Origin: Fidelibacterota bacterium
GTDB taxonomy: Bacteria; Marinisomatota; Marinisomatia; Marinisomatales; UBA1611
Length of the DNA: 64,000 nt
Reading direction: 5' to 3'
NCBI GenBank assembly: GCA_002718285.1
Contig: PBAR01000028.1
Location: forward strand, 1-64,000
The position numbers and the translations under genes were made by a program. This document shows, in pieces, positions 24,693-34,330 of the stretch. The stretch's first letter is position 1; each line of letters opens with the position of its first letter. The notes beneath the pieces are model-generated. The model was not told where the DNA came from. It searched no databases and was given only the letters and a program-made list of their open reading frames with translations.

Positions 24693-25828
24693 TAAATACC
24701 CTTATTAAAACTTTTATCAATTTCTTGAATAATTTTAGGAATAATTTTTTCAGTAGAAAAATTATTTTTTATATGCTGGCGACCAGCTTCCCCCATACGG
24801 ATCATCTTCTCCTTATTATCTATTAAATCTTTAATTTGATCAATGTATGTTTTTTTATCATATAATGGAAATAAATAACCGGTCTTTCCATTAATAACTA
24901 CATCTCTACATCCTGGCACATCTGTTGCTACTACAGGACGCCCACAAAGACCTGCTTCTAATAATGTTTTAGGTAATCCTTCTCTTAAGCTTGGCAAAAC
25001 TATTATGCTAGATTGTTTATAAACGCTTAGAATATCATTTTTTGCATTCAACCATTCAACTTCATTATCTTGATTTAAACTCAATAGATAATCTTTTGAA
25101 ATAAATGATGGATTGCCAATATCAATGGGGCCAACTAAAGCAAATTTAACATTTGGATAGGTTTTTTTAATTATTTTTGATGTATTAATAAAAAATTCAA
25201 TTCCTTTTTCTTTAATTATTCGACCAATCAAAGAAATTCTTATTTTTTTTGGAAGTGGCAATTTAGGGAAGTCTGATATATTTACTCCCGATCCAGCAAC
25301 CTGGATAATTTGAGCCTTCCTGTAACTTTTTTTTGGCATGAGTACCATTCTATCATCATTATTTTGAAAAATTATTTTTTGATACCCTAGCCTAAAAACA
25401 ATTTTATATATACATACAATAATCATTTTAAAAGATTTGGCAATTAAACCAGACTTAACAAAAACAGATCCTAAACCAGTAATAAGATTAATTGTATTCC
25501 CAACTTTAGCAAAATAGGAAGCTATAGTTCCATAAATAACTGGCTTGATTGTTGCATGAATAACCATATCTGGCTTTAATTTTAGATATAGTTTTAGAAG
25601 GCGATATATCGAAATTAGTTCAAAGAAAATAAATTTCCCTTTTCTTGAAACAGACCAATTAACAGTATTTATTTTTTTGGATATAAGTAATTTTTCTGCT
25701 TTACTATTTTTTTGCACTGCACAAATAACATTATAATTACTTGACTTAAGACCAATTAACAGTGGGATTCTATGCTTAGCAGTAAATAAGTGATCATTTA
25801 TAACTACTAAAATCATTTTTTTTCTCAT
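24692..25828 (-). CDS. GT4-family glycosyltransferase (PglA-like)
   Basis: 378 residues, GT-B fold. In the donor domain, a GSGVNISDF segment (about 179-187) is followed by SLIGRIIKEKGIEFF, then PSLREGLPKTLLEAGLCGRPVV carrying the EX7E pair, as in GT4 retaining transferases of the PglA/CapM subgroup. These typically add an N-acetylated hexosamine as the second sugar on the lipid carrier, which fits a position close to the phosphoglycosyl transferases. ATG at 25828, 2 bp from the upstream asparagine synthetase stop. Donor not known. Confidence 0.88.
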   Translation of the reverse strand: MRKKMILVVINDHLFTAKHRIPLLIGLKSSNYNVICAVQKNSKAEKLLISKKINTVNWSVSRKGKFIFFELISIYRLLKLYLKLKPDMVIHATIKPVIYGTIASYFAKVGNTINLITGLGSVFVKSGLIAKSFKMIIVCIYKIVFRLGYQKIIFQNNDDRMVLMPKKSYRKAQIIQVAGSGVNISDFPKLPLPKKIRISLIGRIIKEKGIEFFINTSKIIKKTYPNVKFALVGPIDIGNPSFISKDYLLSLNQDNEVEWLNAKNDILSVYKQSSIIVLPSLREGLPKTLLEAGLCGRPVVATDVPGCRDVVINGKTGYLFPLYDKKTYIDQIKDLIDNKEKMIRMGEAGRQHIKNNFSTEKIIPKIIQEIDKSFNKGI

Positions 25829-25830
25829 GG

Positions 25831-27798
25831 CTATTTCTTCTGAATATTATACCATGATTGAAACATTAGTATATTCCATAAATGATGCTGCCAATTATTG
25901 GTCTCTTGTTTATGCTCTTTCCACTTTTTAGCAATCGGCGAAACATTAAAAAACCCCTCGTTTTTTATTTTTGTTTCATCAAGCAAGTCTTCAGCCCAAT
26001 CTCTTAACGGACCCCGAAGCCAATAGTCAATTGGTACTCCAAATCCCATTTTTGGCCTATCAATTAAATTTTTTGGAATATATTCATTTAAAATTTTTCT
26101 CAAAACCCATTTTCCTTTCCCACCTTTTATTTTCATAGATAGGGGCAATCTCCATGAATATTCAATTATTCTATGATCTAAATATGGTATTCTAGTTTCT
26201 AATGATACACTCATTGCTGCCCGGTCCAATTTAACTAAAATATCATCGGGCAAATATTGCGTTGAATCATTAAACATCATCATAAACCTAAAATCATTAT
26301 CCAAAAACAAAGCATTATTTTGGATATTATTTATGTCTAAATCCGACTTTATCAATTTAGAAGGTTTTTGCCATTGAGAAATTAACCTATTATATATTTC
26401 GCTATAATCCTTAGCAGTCAGAACCTCAGCTAATTTATGTATTTTTTCACCTTTTCTAACTGCCTCAAGAGTACTTGGAGTCATAAAATTAAATGAGGCC
26501 ATAATTCTATCCCAAGTCATTGGTGATATTTTCTTTATTAAGGCCGCAAAGTTATTTTTCAAATAGTATGGAATTTTTTTTGTTCTTTCATGGAAATTAT
26601 TATTCCATAAATAACGATTATAGCCACCAAAAACTTCATCTCCGCCATCTCCTGATAGTGATACAGTTACATATTTCCTTGTCATTTCTGAAATAAGAAA
26701 AGTTGGAATTTGAGATGAATCGGAAAATGGCTCATCATATAAATGAGGCAGTTTGGGAATTATGTTCATAGCATCATTTGGTTCAACATATAATTCAGTA
26801 TGATCAGTTTTCAAATGATTTGCGATAGCCTTTGCATACTCTGCTTCATTAAATCCTTTTTCATGGAATCCGATTGTAAAAGTTTTTATTGATTTATTGG
26901 ATAGCTCCTGCATAATAGCTGCAATAAGAGAAGAGTCAATTCCTCCAGACAAAAAAGCACCTATAGGAACATCTGCTATCATCTGATCTTTAATTGAAAC
27001 TTTAAGCAGTTTTTTTAAATTTTTAATTGCAAGATTATTTTCTTTTATTGGATTCATTATTCCTTTTGAAGCAACATTTTCCAAAGACCAATAATTTATC
27101 GGATTTATCTTTTCATTGGGACGAAAATCTTTTTGTTTAATATTTAATTTAATAAAAGTACCTGCAGGTACTTTTGAAATCCGTTTGAAAATTGAAAAAG
27201 GGGAAGGAACATAATTATATTTCAAGTATAACGCGATTGCATCTCTATCTATTTTATTTTCGAATGATATGTGCTTTTGCAATGATTTCAATTCAGAACC
27301 AAATAAAAAAACTCCTTTTTGCCAACCATAGTAAAGAGGTTTTTCACCCATTCTATCTCTTGCCATATAAAGATGTTTTTTCTCTCTATCAAATAAGACT
27401 ATTGCAAACATACCAACACACTTTTCTAGCGTTTTTTTAAAGCCATGATTCTCTATATAAGCTAAAATAGTTTCAGTATCTGAATGTCCATTCCAATCGG
27501 GAGCGCAATTCTCTTTTTCTAATTCAGATCTAAGTGATAAATGATTATATATTTCGCCATTAAAAAGAATTACAAATCTTTTTGAAGATGAAAACATTGG
27601 TTGTTTCCCATTATCGGATAAGTCAATAATTGAAAGGCGTCGATGGGCAAAAGCAATTCCGCAATCCTGGTCAAGCCAAAACCCCGAGGAATCTGGTCCT
27701 CTATGTTTAATAGTTTCCGACATAAGTTTTAATTGATGTTTTGCACCCTCTAAACCATTAAGCCACTCTCCTCCTACATATCCCGTTATTCCACACAT
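25831..27798 (-). CDS. asnB: Asparagine-synthetase-type glutamine amidotransferase (655 aa)
   Basis: Class II glutamine amidotransferase that takes ammonia from glutamine and forms an amide on an AMP-activated carboxylate. The start was set at the ATG at 27798, not at the longer open frame reaching 27846, because the nucleophile must be Cys2 (MCGITGYVGG), as in all class II amidotransferases. The glutaminase half has RRLSIIDL (53-60) and NGEIYNH; the synthetase half has the PP-loop SGGIDS (284-289). In polysaccharide loci such paralogues often amidate uronic acids, which fits the nearby nucleotide-sugar dehydrogenase. It begins 2 bp after the stop of the fusion gene. Free asparagine synthesis remains possible. 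Confidence 0.88.
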   Translation of the reverse strand: MCGITGYVGGEWLNGLEGAKHQLKLMSETIKHRGPDSSGFWLDQDCGIAFAHRRLSIIDLSDNGKQPMFSSSKRFVILFNGEIYNHLSLRSELEKENCAPDWNGHSDTETILAYIENHGFKKTLEKCVGMFAIVLFDREKKHLYMARDRMGEKPLYYGWQKGVFLFGSELKSLQKHISFENKIDRDAIALYLKYNYVPSPFSIFKRISKVPAGTFIKLNIKQKDFRPNEKINPINYWSLENVASKGIMNPIKENNLAIKNLKKLLKVSIKDQMIADVPIGAFLSGGIDSSLIAAIMQELSNKSIKTFTIGFHEKGFNEAEYAKAIANHLKTDHTELYVEPNDAMNIIPKLPHLYDEPFSDSSQIPTFLISEMTRKYVTVSLSGDGGDEVFGGYNRYLWNNNFHERTKKIPYYLKNNFAALIKKISPMTWDRIMASFNFMTPSTLEAVRKGEKIHKLAEVLTAKDYSEIYNRLISQWQKPSKLIKSDLDINNIQNNALFLDNDFRFMMMFNDSTQYLPDDILVKLDRAAMSVSLETRIPYLDHRIIEYSWRLPLSMKIKGGKGKWVLRKILNEYIPKNLIDRPKMGFGVPIDYWLRGPLRDWAEDLLDETKIKNEGFFNVSPIAKKWKEHKQETNNWQHHLWNILMFQSWYNIQKK

Positions 27799-27800
27799 GA

Positions 27801-29621
27801 TTAAGTTTGCTTTTGTTTTTCTTTGCGTGTACCAATCGCACACCAATACGGTTCATTATTAGAGAAGATAATATTTTCTAAATCTGCACTCTCCAATAAA
27901 TTCTGAATTTCTTTTTTTGAAAATCTTTTTTCGAGTCTGGTACCAAAACGATCTAAGGCATCAGTTCTCATTGTATAAAATGAACAATTCCTATAAATGC
28001 TAAGTGGAAAATTTCTAACATTAAAACCTATTTTCTCCAATAATAAAGATGCCTTTGCCAAAGGATAATAAATTGTTAAGGCTATAATTTGTGAACAGAT
28101 ATATCTTAATGAATATGGAAGCCTAGAAATCATCATTCTTATAAAATCAGTAAATCTCCATATTAAAGAATACCATATTGGCTTATTATCAAATGAATAA
28201 TATAAATAGACTAAAAAAGGGGCACCGGGTTTAAGCTTACTCACACATGCTTTAACTGCAGACTGTGTATCAGGAATATGATGAAGGACTCCTAATGAAT
28301 AACCAAAATCCATTGATTTATCATCTAAAGGAATATTTTGAACATCATTTTTATAAAATTTACAATTATGATTATTAATTAAATTTTTTCTTGCTATTTC
28401 GATAGCTGAGCTTGGGTCAATACAATGTAATTGGGAAACTTTTGGTGCAACCAGTTTTGCCCATCTCCCGCTACCACAACCTAAATCAAATCCAATTGAT
28501 TGATTTGAAATTTTATTCCATGGAAAAATATCAAAATAATTATTGAATAGTTCTTCTTGTTCTTCAATTGATAATTTTGATTGATCAAAGCGCTCCCACT
28601 CATCTCCAAACCCTTCTACTGTAAATTCATCTATATTATTTTTATTAATCTTTGGAGTTGATTTAGACCAAGGCAACAGAAATAGTTTTTTTATACCATA
28701 AATGATACCTGAATAGTATGCTAATACTTTTGTCGCATCTATAATAATTGAAAGATAAAAAGCATGAAAAAAAGACCCCACATTCTTTTTCCACCAAAAA
28801 ATATTATTACTTTTTATAATTGGAGAAACTATACCTCTTAGAAAAAAATATATAATTATTAAAGAAAAGAAATAATCTTGATAATTATAGAATAGAGTTA
28901 CTCCAAAAATAGGAACCATCATATAGAATAATGTAGAAAATAAATTTACAAATTCTTTTGCTGTAGTAAAATTATAAATAAACCATTTTTTGATTACTCC
29001 AAAAAATGTTTCTGGAAAACCACTATAAGAAACAATAGCAGATTTACAAATTTTTTTATTATTTTGATAACTATCATATTTTTTCATCCAAAGAACATCT
29101 TCATAAGATCTCATTGTGTTATTGAATAATCCAATTTTATTAAATACTGATTTATTAAATATCGAACCTGGCAAAACTGGTTTAGATATATTCAAACCAT
29201 AAGAAATAGCGCACACCGCTTTTGTAAATGATGTATTAGCTGAAAAAAAACAATAACCATATGCACCCTGTGTATTATTACTTTTAATAAATTTATATAA
29301 ATTTTCTAACCAATAATTTTCTGGAAAAACTCCACAATCTAGAAAAGCTATCCATTCGCTTTTAGCTGATTCCAATCCTTTATTACGGCCTGTTCCGGGA
29401 AAGGCACCATTTTCTTCAAGAATAACTATTTTGAATAAATCCGTAGTATAATTTTTTAATATTTGTTTTCCCTTATCAGTTGAGCCTGCATCAACAAAAA
29501 TGACCTCCTCAGGTAAATACGTCTGACACTCAATCGATGAAAGCATTCTTTCAACAGTATTCTCTTCATTCAGAACTGGTATAACTATACTTACTGGAAC
29601 AGTTTGATTTTTATTTTTCAA
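27801..29621 (-). CDS. Fusion of a GT2 glycosyltransferase and a SAM-dependent methyltransferase
   Basis: 606 residues in one continuous frame. Part 1 (about 1-225) is a GT2 domain: VSIVIPVLNEE (10-20), the VDAGSTD loop (43-49), and FLDCG at 93-97 where DxD is replaced by DCG. Hydrophobic segments at about 231-265 and 285-310 anchor it to the membrane. Part 2 (about 335-600) is a methyltransferase with motif I FDLGCGSGRWA (378-388), the DPSSAIEIA acidic turn and SLGVLHHIPD. The joined order implies a sugar is added and then methylated, or that two steps are tethered at the membrane. Start is TTG at 29621. A chimera from a lost stop is less likely, since the linker is long and membrane-spanning. 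Confidence 0.85.
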   Translation of the reverse strand: MKNKNQTVPVSIVIPVLNEENTVERMLSSIECQTYLPEEVIFVDAGSTDKGKQILKNYTTDLFKIVILEENGAFPGTGRNKGLESAKSEWIAFLDCGVFPENYWLENLYKFIKSNNTQGAYGYCFFSANTSFTKAVCAISYGLNISKPVLPGSIFNKSVFNKIGLFNNTMRSYEDVLWMKKYDSYQNNKKICKSAIVSYSGFPETFFGVIKKWFIYNFTTAKEFVNLFSTLFYMMVPIFGVTLFYNYQDYFFSLIIIYFFLRGIVSPIIKSNNIFWWKKNVGSFFHAFYLSIIIDATKVLAYYSGIIYGIKKLFLLPWSKSTPKINKNNIDEFTVEGFGDEWERFDQSKLSIEEQEELFNNYFDIFPWNKISNQSIGFDLGCGSGRWAKLVAPKVSQLHCIDPSSAIEIARKNLINNHNCKFYKNDVQNIPLDDKSMDFGYSLGVLHHIPDTQSAVKACVSKLKPGAPFLVYLYYSFDNKPIWYSLIWRFTDFIRMMISRLPYSLRYICSQIIALTIYYPLAKASLLLEKIGFNVRNFPLSIYRNCSFYTMRTDALDRFGTRLEKRFSKKEIQNLLESADLENIIFSNNEPYWCAIGTRKEKQKQT

Positions 29622-29628
29622 GGGTAGA

Positions 29629-30594
29629 TTAAAACAAAAAATTAACTAACATTATCTCTTTGTAGTGATTTGGTATTTGATTTTTTATACTTTTTGGGAA
29701 ATCTGGCCAACGAATAATCTCTAAACCATGTTTTAGAGCAAAACTTTTTAATGGCGTTATTGAATTTTGATTGTTTATAAATGGGAAGCCCATCGGGCAA
29801 ATTTGATTAATTAAATCGTCAAACAAAGGAGTAATATTATATTTTTTTGCAATCAAATCACATTGTCTATATAACTTTCTTCTTCTTTTAATTTCATTAT
29901 CAATCGCTAAAAAATCTAATTTTATTATATCTTTAGAGGGATTTGGTTCATGTGGTATTGTATTCTCTAGATCTTCATAGATTTCATCATTTTTAAAGTA
30001 TCGAATCATATTTTTAATTAAATAATTTAAATATATGCCAAAAAAAGGAATCTTATTAATGATCCTTTTAATTTTCATATTTGGATTAAATCCCAAAGAA
30101 TTATATTTAACAGATTTATTTTTATATTTTTTATATTTTTTATTATTTACTACATAAGCTGCACCATCCTGTAAAGGTAAAGTTTTCCTAAAACTAAACA
30201 GACCTATATCACCACGAAAACCCAACCAATTACCATCATATTTACTTAAAAACCCATGTGCATTATCTTCAATAACGATTACATTAGCCTTTTTACAATA
30301 GTTTATAATGTCATCATTAACAGGAAATCCAAAATAATTAACTACTAAAACAATATCTATATCTACTAATTGTTTTGAATTAATCTCTGGCTGAAAATTC
30401 TCACTTAAGCTATAATAATAAACTTCACATTCTAATTGATTAAAAGGGGCTAGAATATCTCGGCAAATAAATTTAGGCAATAACACTTTTATCTTTTTAT
30501 TATATTCTAATTGCTTAATAAAAGATAGAAGACCATATCTAGCTAAACTAAAAAAAAATCCATTTTCATTAATTTTATGTAAAAGATTATCCAT
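29629..30594 (-). CDS. PLP-dependent enzyme of the DegT-like fold
   Basis: 321 residues, somewhat short and divergent. IVIEDNAHGF (106-115) gives D110 for the pyridine nitrogen and SFRKTLPLQDGAAYV (134-148) gives K137 as the Schiff-base lysine, so a PLP fold-type I enzyme is well supported. The N-terminal glycine-rich cofactor loop typical of DegT proteins is weak (SLARYGLLSF, 16-25). It may be an aminotransferase acting on a sugar or on a non-sugar substituent. ATG at 30594 overlaps the upstream membrane protein by 8 nt. Confidence 0.72.
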   Translation of the reverse strand: MDNLLHKINENGFFFSLARYGLLSFIKQLEYNKKIKVLLPKFICRDILAPFNQLECEVYYYSLSENFQPEINSKQLVDIDIVLVVNYFGFPVNDDIINYCKKANVIVIEDNAHGFLSKYDGNWLGFRGDIGLFSFRKTLPLQDGAAYVVNNKKYKKYKNKSVKYNSLGFNPNMKIKRIINKIPFFGIYLNYLIKNMIRYFKNDEIYEDLENTIPHEPNPSKDIIKLDFLAIDNEIKRRRKLYRQCDLIAKKYNITPLFDDLINQICPMGFPFINNQNSITPLKSFALKHGLEIIRWPDFPKSIKNQIPNHYKEIMLVNFLF

Positions 30595-31762
30595 AACTAT
30601 TTTCTGGTAAAAAATCTTTACTTATAACTGCTAACCAAGCCCAAAAAATAAATAGTGTCAATATTTGCTCATTATGCATTAATAATAATCCTAGAATTAT
30701 TAATGATTGTAATCGACCACTTCTGTTAAATAATCTAAAAATTATTACGAATAAGATGATTGTCCCAATTACTCCAAAAGAAGACAAAATCATAGATAAA
30801 AAATTTCCATTGCCATGAATTAAGCCATGACCAAAAAAAGTTGTAATTAAATCATAAGTTTCATACTTCTTTTCAACAAAAAAATTGAACCTATCAAGAA
30901 AAGATGTGTCTTCCCATAAATTAAATAGGCGCCAAATTGGACTAGATGAACCTAAAAATATTAGGTCTTTTAGAAAAATTCCTAGGTACAAAACAACCAT
31001 TGGGAAAACTATAAAAAATAATTTTCTTCTGTAAATCATAAATAAAGTTGCTATTGAAATAATTCCCCATAATGAAAATGTCATTATTACAGATAGAAAT
31101 CCAACTATTATTGGGAAATTAAGTTTTCTATTAATATGCATCCTTGATGCCAATAATATTATCATTGTTATTGAATACGCAGATGGCTCTGTAAAGAACC
31201 CAGCAGGTCGATATAATAAACTCCCACCAGCTATCGATCTTTGCATTAAGTAATCACTCTGAGATAATGCCCGGTCAGATAATATATTTACTGAATATAT
31301 TCCACTATCCATCAATATTGATAAAGGATTTATAAATACATTAAAAAGATAGTAAGAAAAAAACTGAAGGAATATGAATAAACCATGAAATAAAATAATT
31401 TTATTTATTAAGGGCTGTAATTTTTTTACATTGAAATCTATCGAATAAATAATAATAAATATGAATAGACATAGACTCAAACCTATGCCAAGCTTAAGAT
31501 TATCTAATGCACTATGCGGGCCTGTTGATACAGTGCCAGTATAACTATTCACAATACCAAGTAATGAATAACCTAGGAATAATCCCAATATTAATATTAT
31601 CAGTAAAAGATATTTTCTATTAATAAAAAATATTGGTTGATTTACCGTATGGCGTAATAAAATAATTATAAATCCAATACTTATTAAATCAAAGGGCCTA
31701 ACTCCAAACATATATATACCCCAAAAAGAAAAACATAAAAAAGAAAGTTTGATAATATTCAT
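30587..31762 (-). CDS. O-antigen polymerase/ligase-like membrane protein
   Basis: 391 residues with about 10 hydrophobic segments. A large loop contains RPAGFFTEPSAYS (about residues 186-198), the R-x-x-G-x-x-x-E/N-P pattern found in Wzy/WaaL-superfamily polymerases and ligases. It is the second polymerase candidate in the window after the one at 10912-12177. It would act on the periplasmic side. ATG at 31762. Wzy and WaaL cannot be told apart by sequence alone here. Confidence 0.75.
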   Translation of the reverse strand: MNIIKLSFLCFSFWGIYMFGVRPFDLISIGFIIILLRHTVNQPIFFINRKYLLLIILILGLFLGYSLLGIVNSYTGTVSTGPHSALDNLKLGIGLSLCLFIFIIIYSIDFNVKKLQPLINKIILFHGLFIFLQFFSYYLFNVFINPLSILMDSGIYSVNILSDRALSQSDYLMQRSIAGGSLLYRPAGFFTEPSAYSITMIILLASRMHINRKLNFPIIVGFLSVIMTFSLWGIISIATLFMIYRRKLFFIVFPMVVLYLGIFLKDLIFLGSSSPIWRLFNLWEDTSFLDRFNFFVEKKYETYDLITTFFGHGLIHGNGNFLSMILSSFGVIGTIILFVIIFRLFNRSGRLQSLIILGLLLMHNEQILTLFIFWAWLAVISKDFLPENSYG

Positions 31763-31795
31763 GATTTATCTATTTGAATTATTAAAAAACAGTAG

Positions 31796-33376
31796 TCAGA
31801 ACAAATAATCAAATCTAGGCATTAAGTAGATTAGGAGTTTTCTTATAAAATTATTTTTTGGTAAGAATTGTATCCAATGCCTTTTATCCTCATTTAATGT
31901 ATTAATATAATTTTGTATTTCAATCTTATTAAGTTTGATTAAACGATCCTCATTAGAATTATATACAATGATATTATTAAGATTTGATATAATGCCAAAT
32001 TTGGGGTCAATAAGATTATTGCCATTTACATAACAACGACTATTAATTGGAATTACGGATAAATTTTTCCCATTAATTATATTAAAAATTGCATTATTGG
32101 GCGCTGATTCTGTAAATAGTTCAATGTGTGATATAGGACCAATTTTACTATACATATTATGGGAAATTAATATTTGAGTATTTTTTTCTAATGAATTTAT
32201 TTGATCGTTTAGATGAATCTTATTCATTAATAATTTTTTATGATTTTCAAAGTTTTTCCAATGATCAGAGATTCCTAGAAATCCAAAAACAATTATAGAA
32301 AATAATATCGTGCTTAATTTTTTATTAAAAAATATACTAACTATGATCAGAGAAGATAGCAATACTCCATAGGTAGTAACACGATTACCTAGTCCAAAAC
32401 TCATATTTGGCAATAAACCTGTTAATGAATAAATAAAATATCCAATAAATAATATTGCAGTAAATGAATATAATAATTCACTTTCAATTCCATTTTTAAT
32501 GGGTTGAAAATTTTTAATAAATAAAACTATGAAGGCAATGCCTATTAATGCAGAAATCAAGGAAAGTGAACTAATAGATAATAACATTTTTAAAATAAAT
32601 GATGGACCTACCAATGAATCAATAGATGAAAATAATTGTATCATAAATTGTTTAATAATTGCAGAAAAATTAAATATACTACCAGTCCTAGTATCCATTA
32701 CGTTGAAATTAATAGAAATAATAAAGTAATAAATTATGTATATGAGCTGTGGAAAAATAAAAATAGAAAAGTTTTTATATTGTTTTTGAAATAAGAATAA
32801 TATTGATAATCCAAAAACATATGGAAGCGAGCCATAACTAAAAAATGTTCCTAGTATTAAAGAGCATACACCTATTAAATATTTATTGAAATTAATATTA
32901 TAAAAACCATACATAACTAATGCGGGAACAATTAAATAATACATAGTAATAGGCTGATAGTTTACTGCTTCGTTTATTGGATAAATGACAAAACAAAAAG
33001 AGAAAAGAATACTTTTTGCGGAGTTCATATAAATTGTTGAAAATAAATAAACAAAGTAAATAGATAAGCAAATAACTAAAATTTTAATTATATCGTATAA
33101 AAAATAATTATCATGAAAAAGATGTGCTTGAATTATTTGAAAAAATATATTTGGTGCAGAAAGAAAATAATAGCGATTAGCAAACCAACTATTAATACTT
33201 TGATTAAAATTATTATTTATTGCATCAGCCAAAAAAATATAATCATCCGTATGAATACCTGTTCCAATAGAACAATATGAAATAAATAATAATATTATTA
33301 TTGAAATATGATTTTTTGATAAAATCATCTGATTAAAAAAAATATTATTTGAAATGCTACTAAAGTATTTTTTCAA
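31796..33376 (-). CDS. Large membrane protein, GT-C-like
   Basis: 526 residues, about 11-13 membrane segments and a C-terminal soluble part of roughly 120 residues. The first loop after helix 1 carries GIHTDDYIF (about 40-48), an acidic motif in the position where GT-C transferases keep a catalytic Asp. It directly follows, with a 17-nt overlap, a GtrB-like polyprenyl-phosphate glycosyltransferase, the usual partner of a GT-C enzyme that decorates polymer in the periplasm. The start is uncertain: TTG at 33376 lies directly after an in-frame stop, and an ATG is at 33328. Confidence 0.65.
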   Translation of the reverse strand: MKKYFSSISNNIFFNQMILSKNHISIIILLFISYCSIGTGIHTDDYIFLADAINNNFNQSINSWFANRYYFLSAPNIFFQIIQAHLFHDNYFLYDIIKILVICLSIYFVYLFSTIYMNSAKSILFSFCFVIYPINEAVNYQPITMYYLIVPALVMYGFYNINFNKYLIGVCSLILGTFFSYGSLPYVFGLSILFLFQKQYKNFSIFIFPQLIYIIYYFIISINFNVMDTRTGSIFNFSAIIKQFMIQLFSSIDSLVGPSFILKMLLSISSLSLISALIGIAFIVLFIKNFQPIKNGIESELLYSFTAILFIGYFIYSLTGLLPNMSFGLGNRVTTYGVLLSSLIIVSIFFNKKLSTILFSIIVFGFLGISDHWKNFENHKKLLMNKIHLNDQINSLEKNTQILISHNMYSKIGPISHIELFTESAPNNAIFNIINGKNLSVIPINSRCYVNGNNLIDPKFGIISNLNNIIVYNSNEDRLIKLNKIEIQNYINTLNEDKRHWIQFLPKNNFIRKLLIYLMPRFDYLF

Positions 33377-34304
33377 TTATATATAACTGTCTTTTTTTAG
33401 ACTCAATAAATAATTTTCCAACGTATTCTCCAACAATACCAATACATAATAATTGTATACCGCCGATAAATAAAACAGAGACAAGAATCGAAGTCCATCC
33501 TTGTATTGCAGTATCTAAAAATAATTTTATATATAAAGCATAGATTATATAGCAAAAGCCTGTAAATGATATGAGGACACCCAAAATTGTTGCAATTCTT
33601 AGTGGCTTAATGCTAAAAGACATTATTCCATCTATAGCAAACTTTGTCATTCTACTAAAACTATATTTCGTATGACCATGTAACCTTTCATCTGCTTTAT
33701 ATTTAATTGATTTAGATTTATAACCAAGCCATCCAATAATTCCTCTTATAAATAACGTGCTTTCATTAAATTTTTTTAACTCTTCAACTACTTTTCTGTC
33801 CAATAACCTAAAATCTGACGAACCTTTTTCCAGTTTAGAACCAGATAAAAAGTTTAAAATTTTGTAATATAAATTAGAGGATATTTTTTTAAAAATGGAT
33901 ACTCCCTTTGTATCTTCTCTAGATCCAAAAACAATATCATAACCTTCTAGCCAATAGTTATAAAATTTAGGTATTAACTCAGGAGGCTGTTGTAGATCAC
34001 CATCCAAAGATATAACTGAATCACCTTTTGCTAAATCAATACCAGCTTTTAGTGCATTTTGGTGACCAAAGTTTCTTGATAACTTAATACCTTTTACTAA
34101 ATTATTTTTTTTATGAATACTATTTATAATTTCCCATGTTTTATCAAAACTTCCATCATCAATAAAGATTATTTCATATTTTATATTTAGATAATCATCA
34201 ACCTGTTTTTTTATTCTATTATATAATTCCGTAATATTCCCCTCTTCATTATAAACAGGAATTATTACAGATAATAAGTAATCGCCATTATTTATATTTT
34301 TCAT
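33360..34304 (-). CDS. GtrB/ArnC-type polyprenyl-phosphate glycosyltransferase (GT2)
   Basis: 314 residues. The GT2 domain has LSVIIPVYNEEGN (11-23), the IDDGSFDKT loop (49-57) and DGDLQQPPE (100-108), the standard DPM1/GtrB signature. KLSRNFGHQNAL precedes it, and two C-terminal transmembrane helices span about 235-260 and 270-295. Such enzymes load a sugar onto undecaprenyl phosphate, which is then flipped (GtrA) and used by a GT-C enzyme. The adjacent membrane gene fits the GT-C; a GtrA gene lies at 55.9 kb, far away in the same strand block. ATG at 34304. Confidence 0.9.
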   Translation of the reverse strand: MKNINNGDYLLSVIIPVYNEEGNITELYNRIKKQVDDYLNIKYEIIFIDDGSFDKTWEIINSIHKKNNLVKGIKLSRNFGHQNALKAGIDLAKGDSVISLDGDLQQPPELIPKFYNYWLEGYDIVFGSREDTKGVSIFKKISSNLYYKILNFLSGSKLEKGSSDFRLLDRKVVEELKKFNESTLFIRGIIGWLGYKSKSIKYKADERLHGHTKYSFSRMTKFAIDGIMSFSIKPLRIATILGVLISFTGFCYIIYALYIKLFLDTAIQGWTSILVSVLFIGGIQLLCIGIVGEYVGKLFIESKKRQLYIIEKIL

Positions 34305-34330
34305 AAAATTTTTCCTTAATTATAAAAATT

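Noticed and set aside
27799..27846. Longer amino-terminus for the first asparagine-synthetase-like gene
   Set aside because: Class II amidotransferases need Cys as residue 2 after Met; the ATG at 27798 gives this, and the extra 16 codons overlap the upstream stop region.
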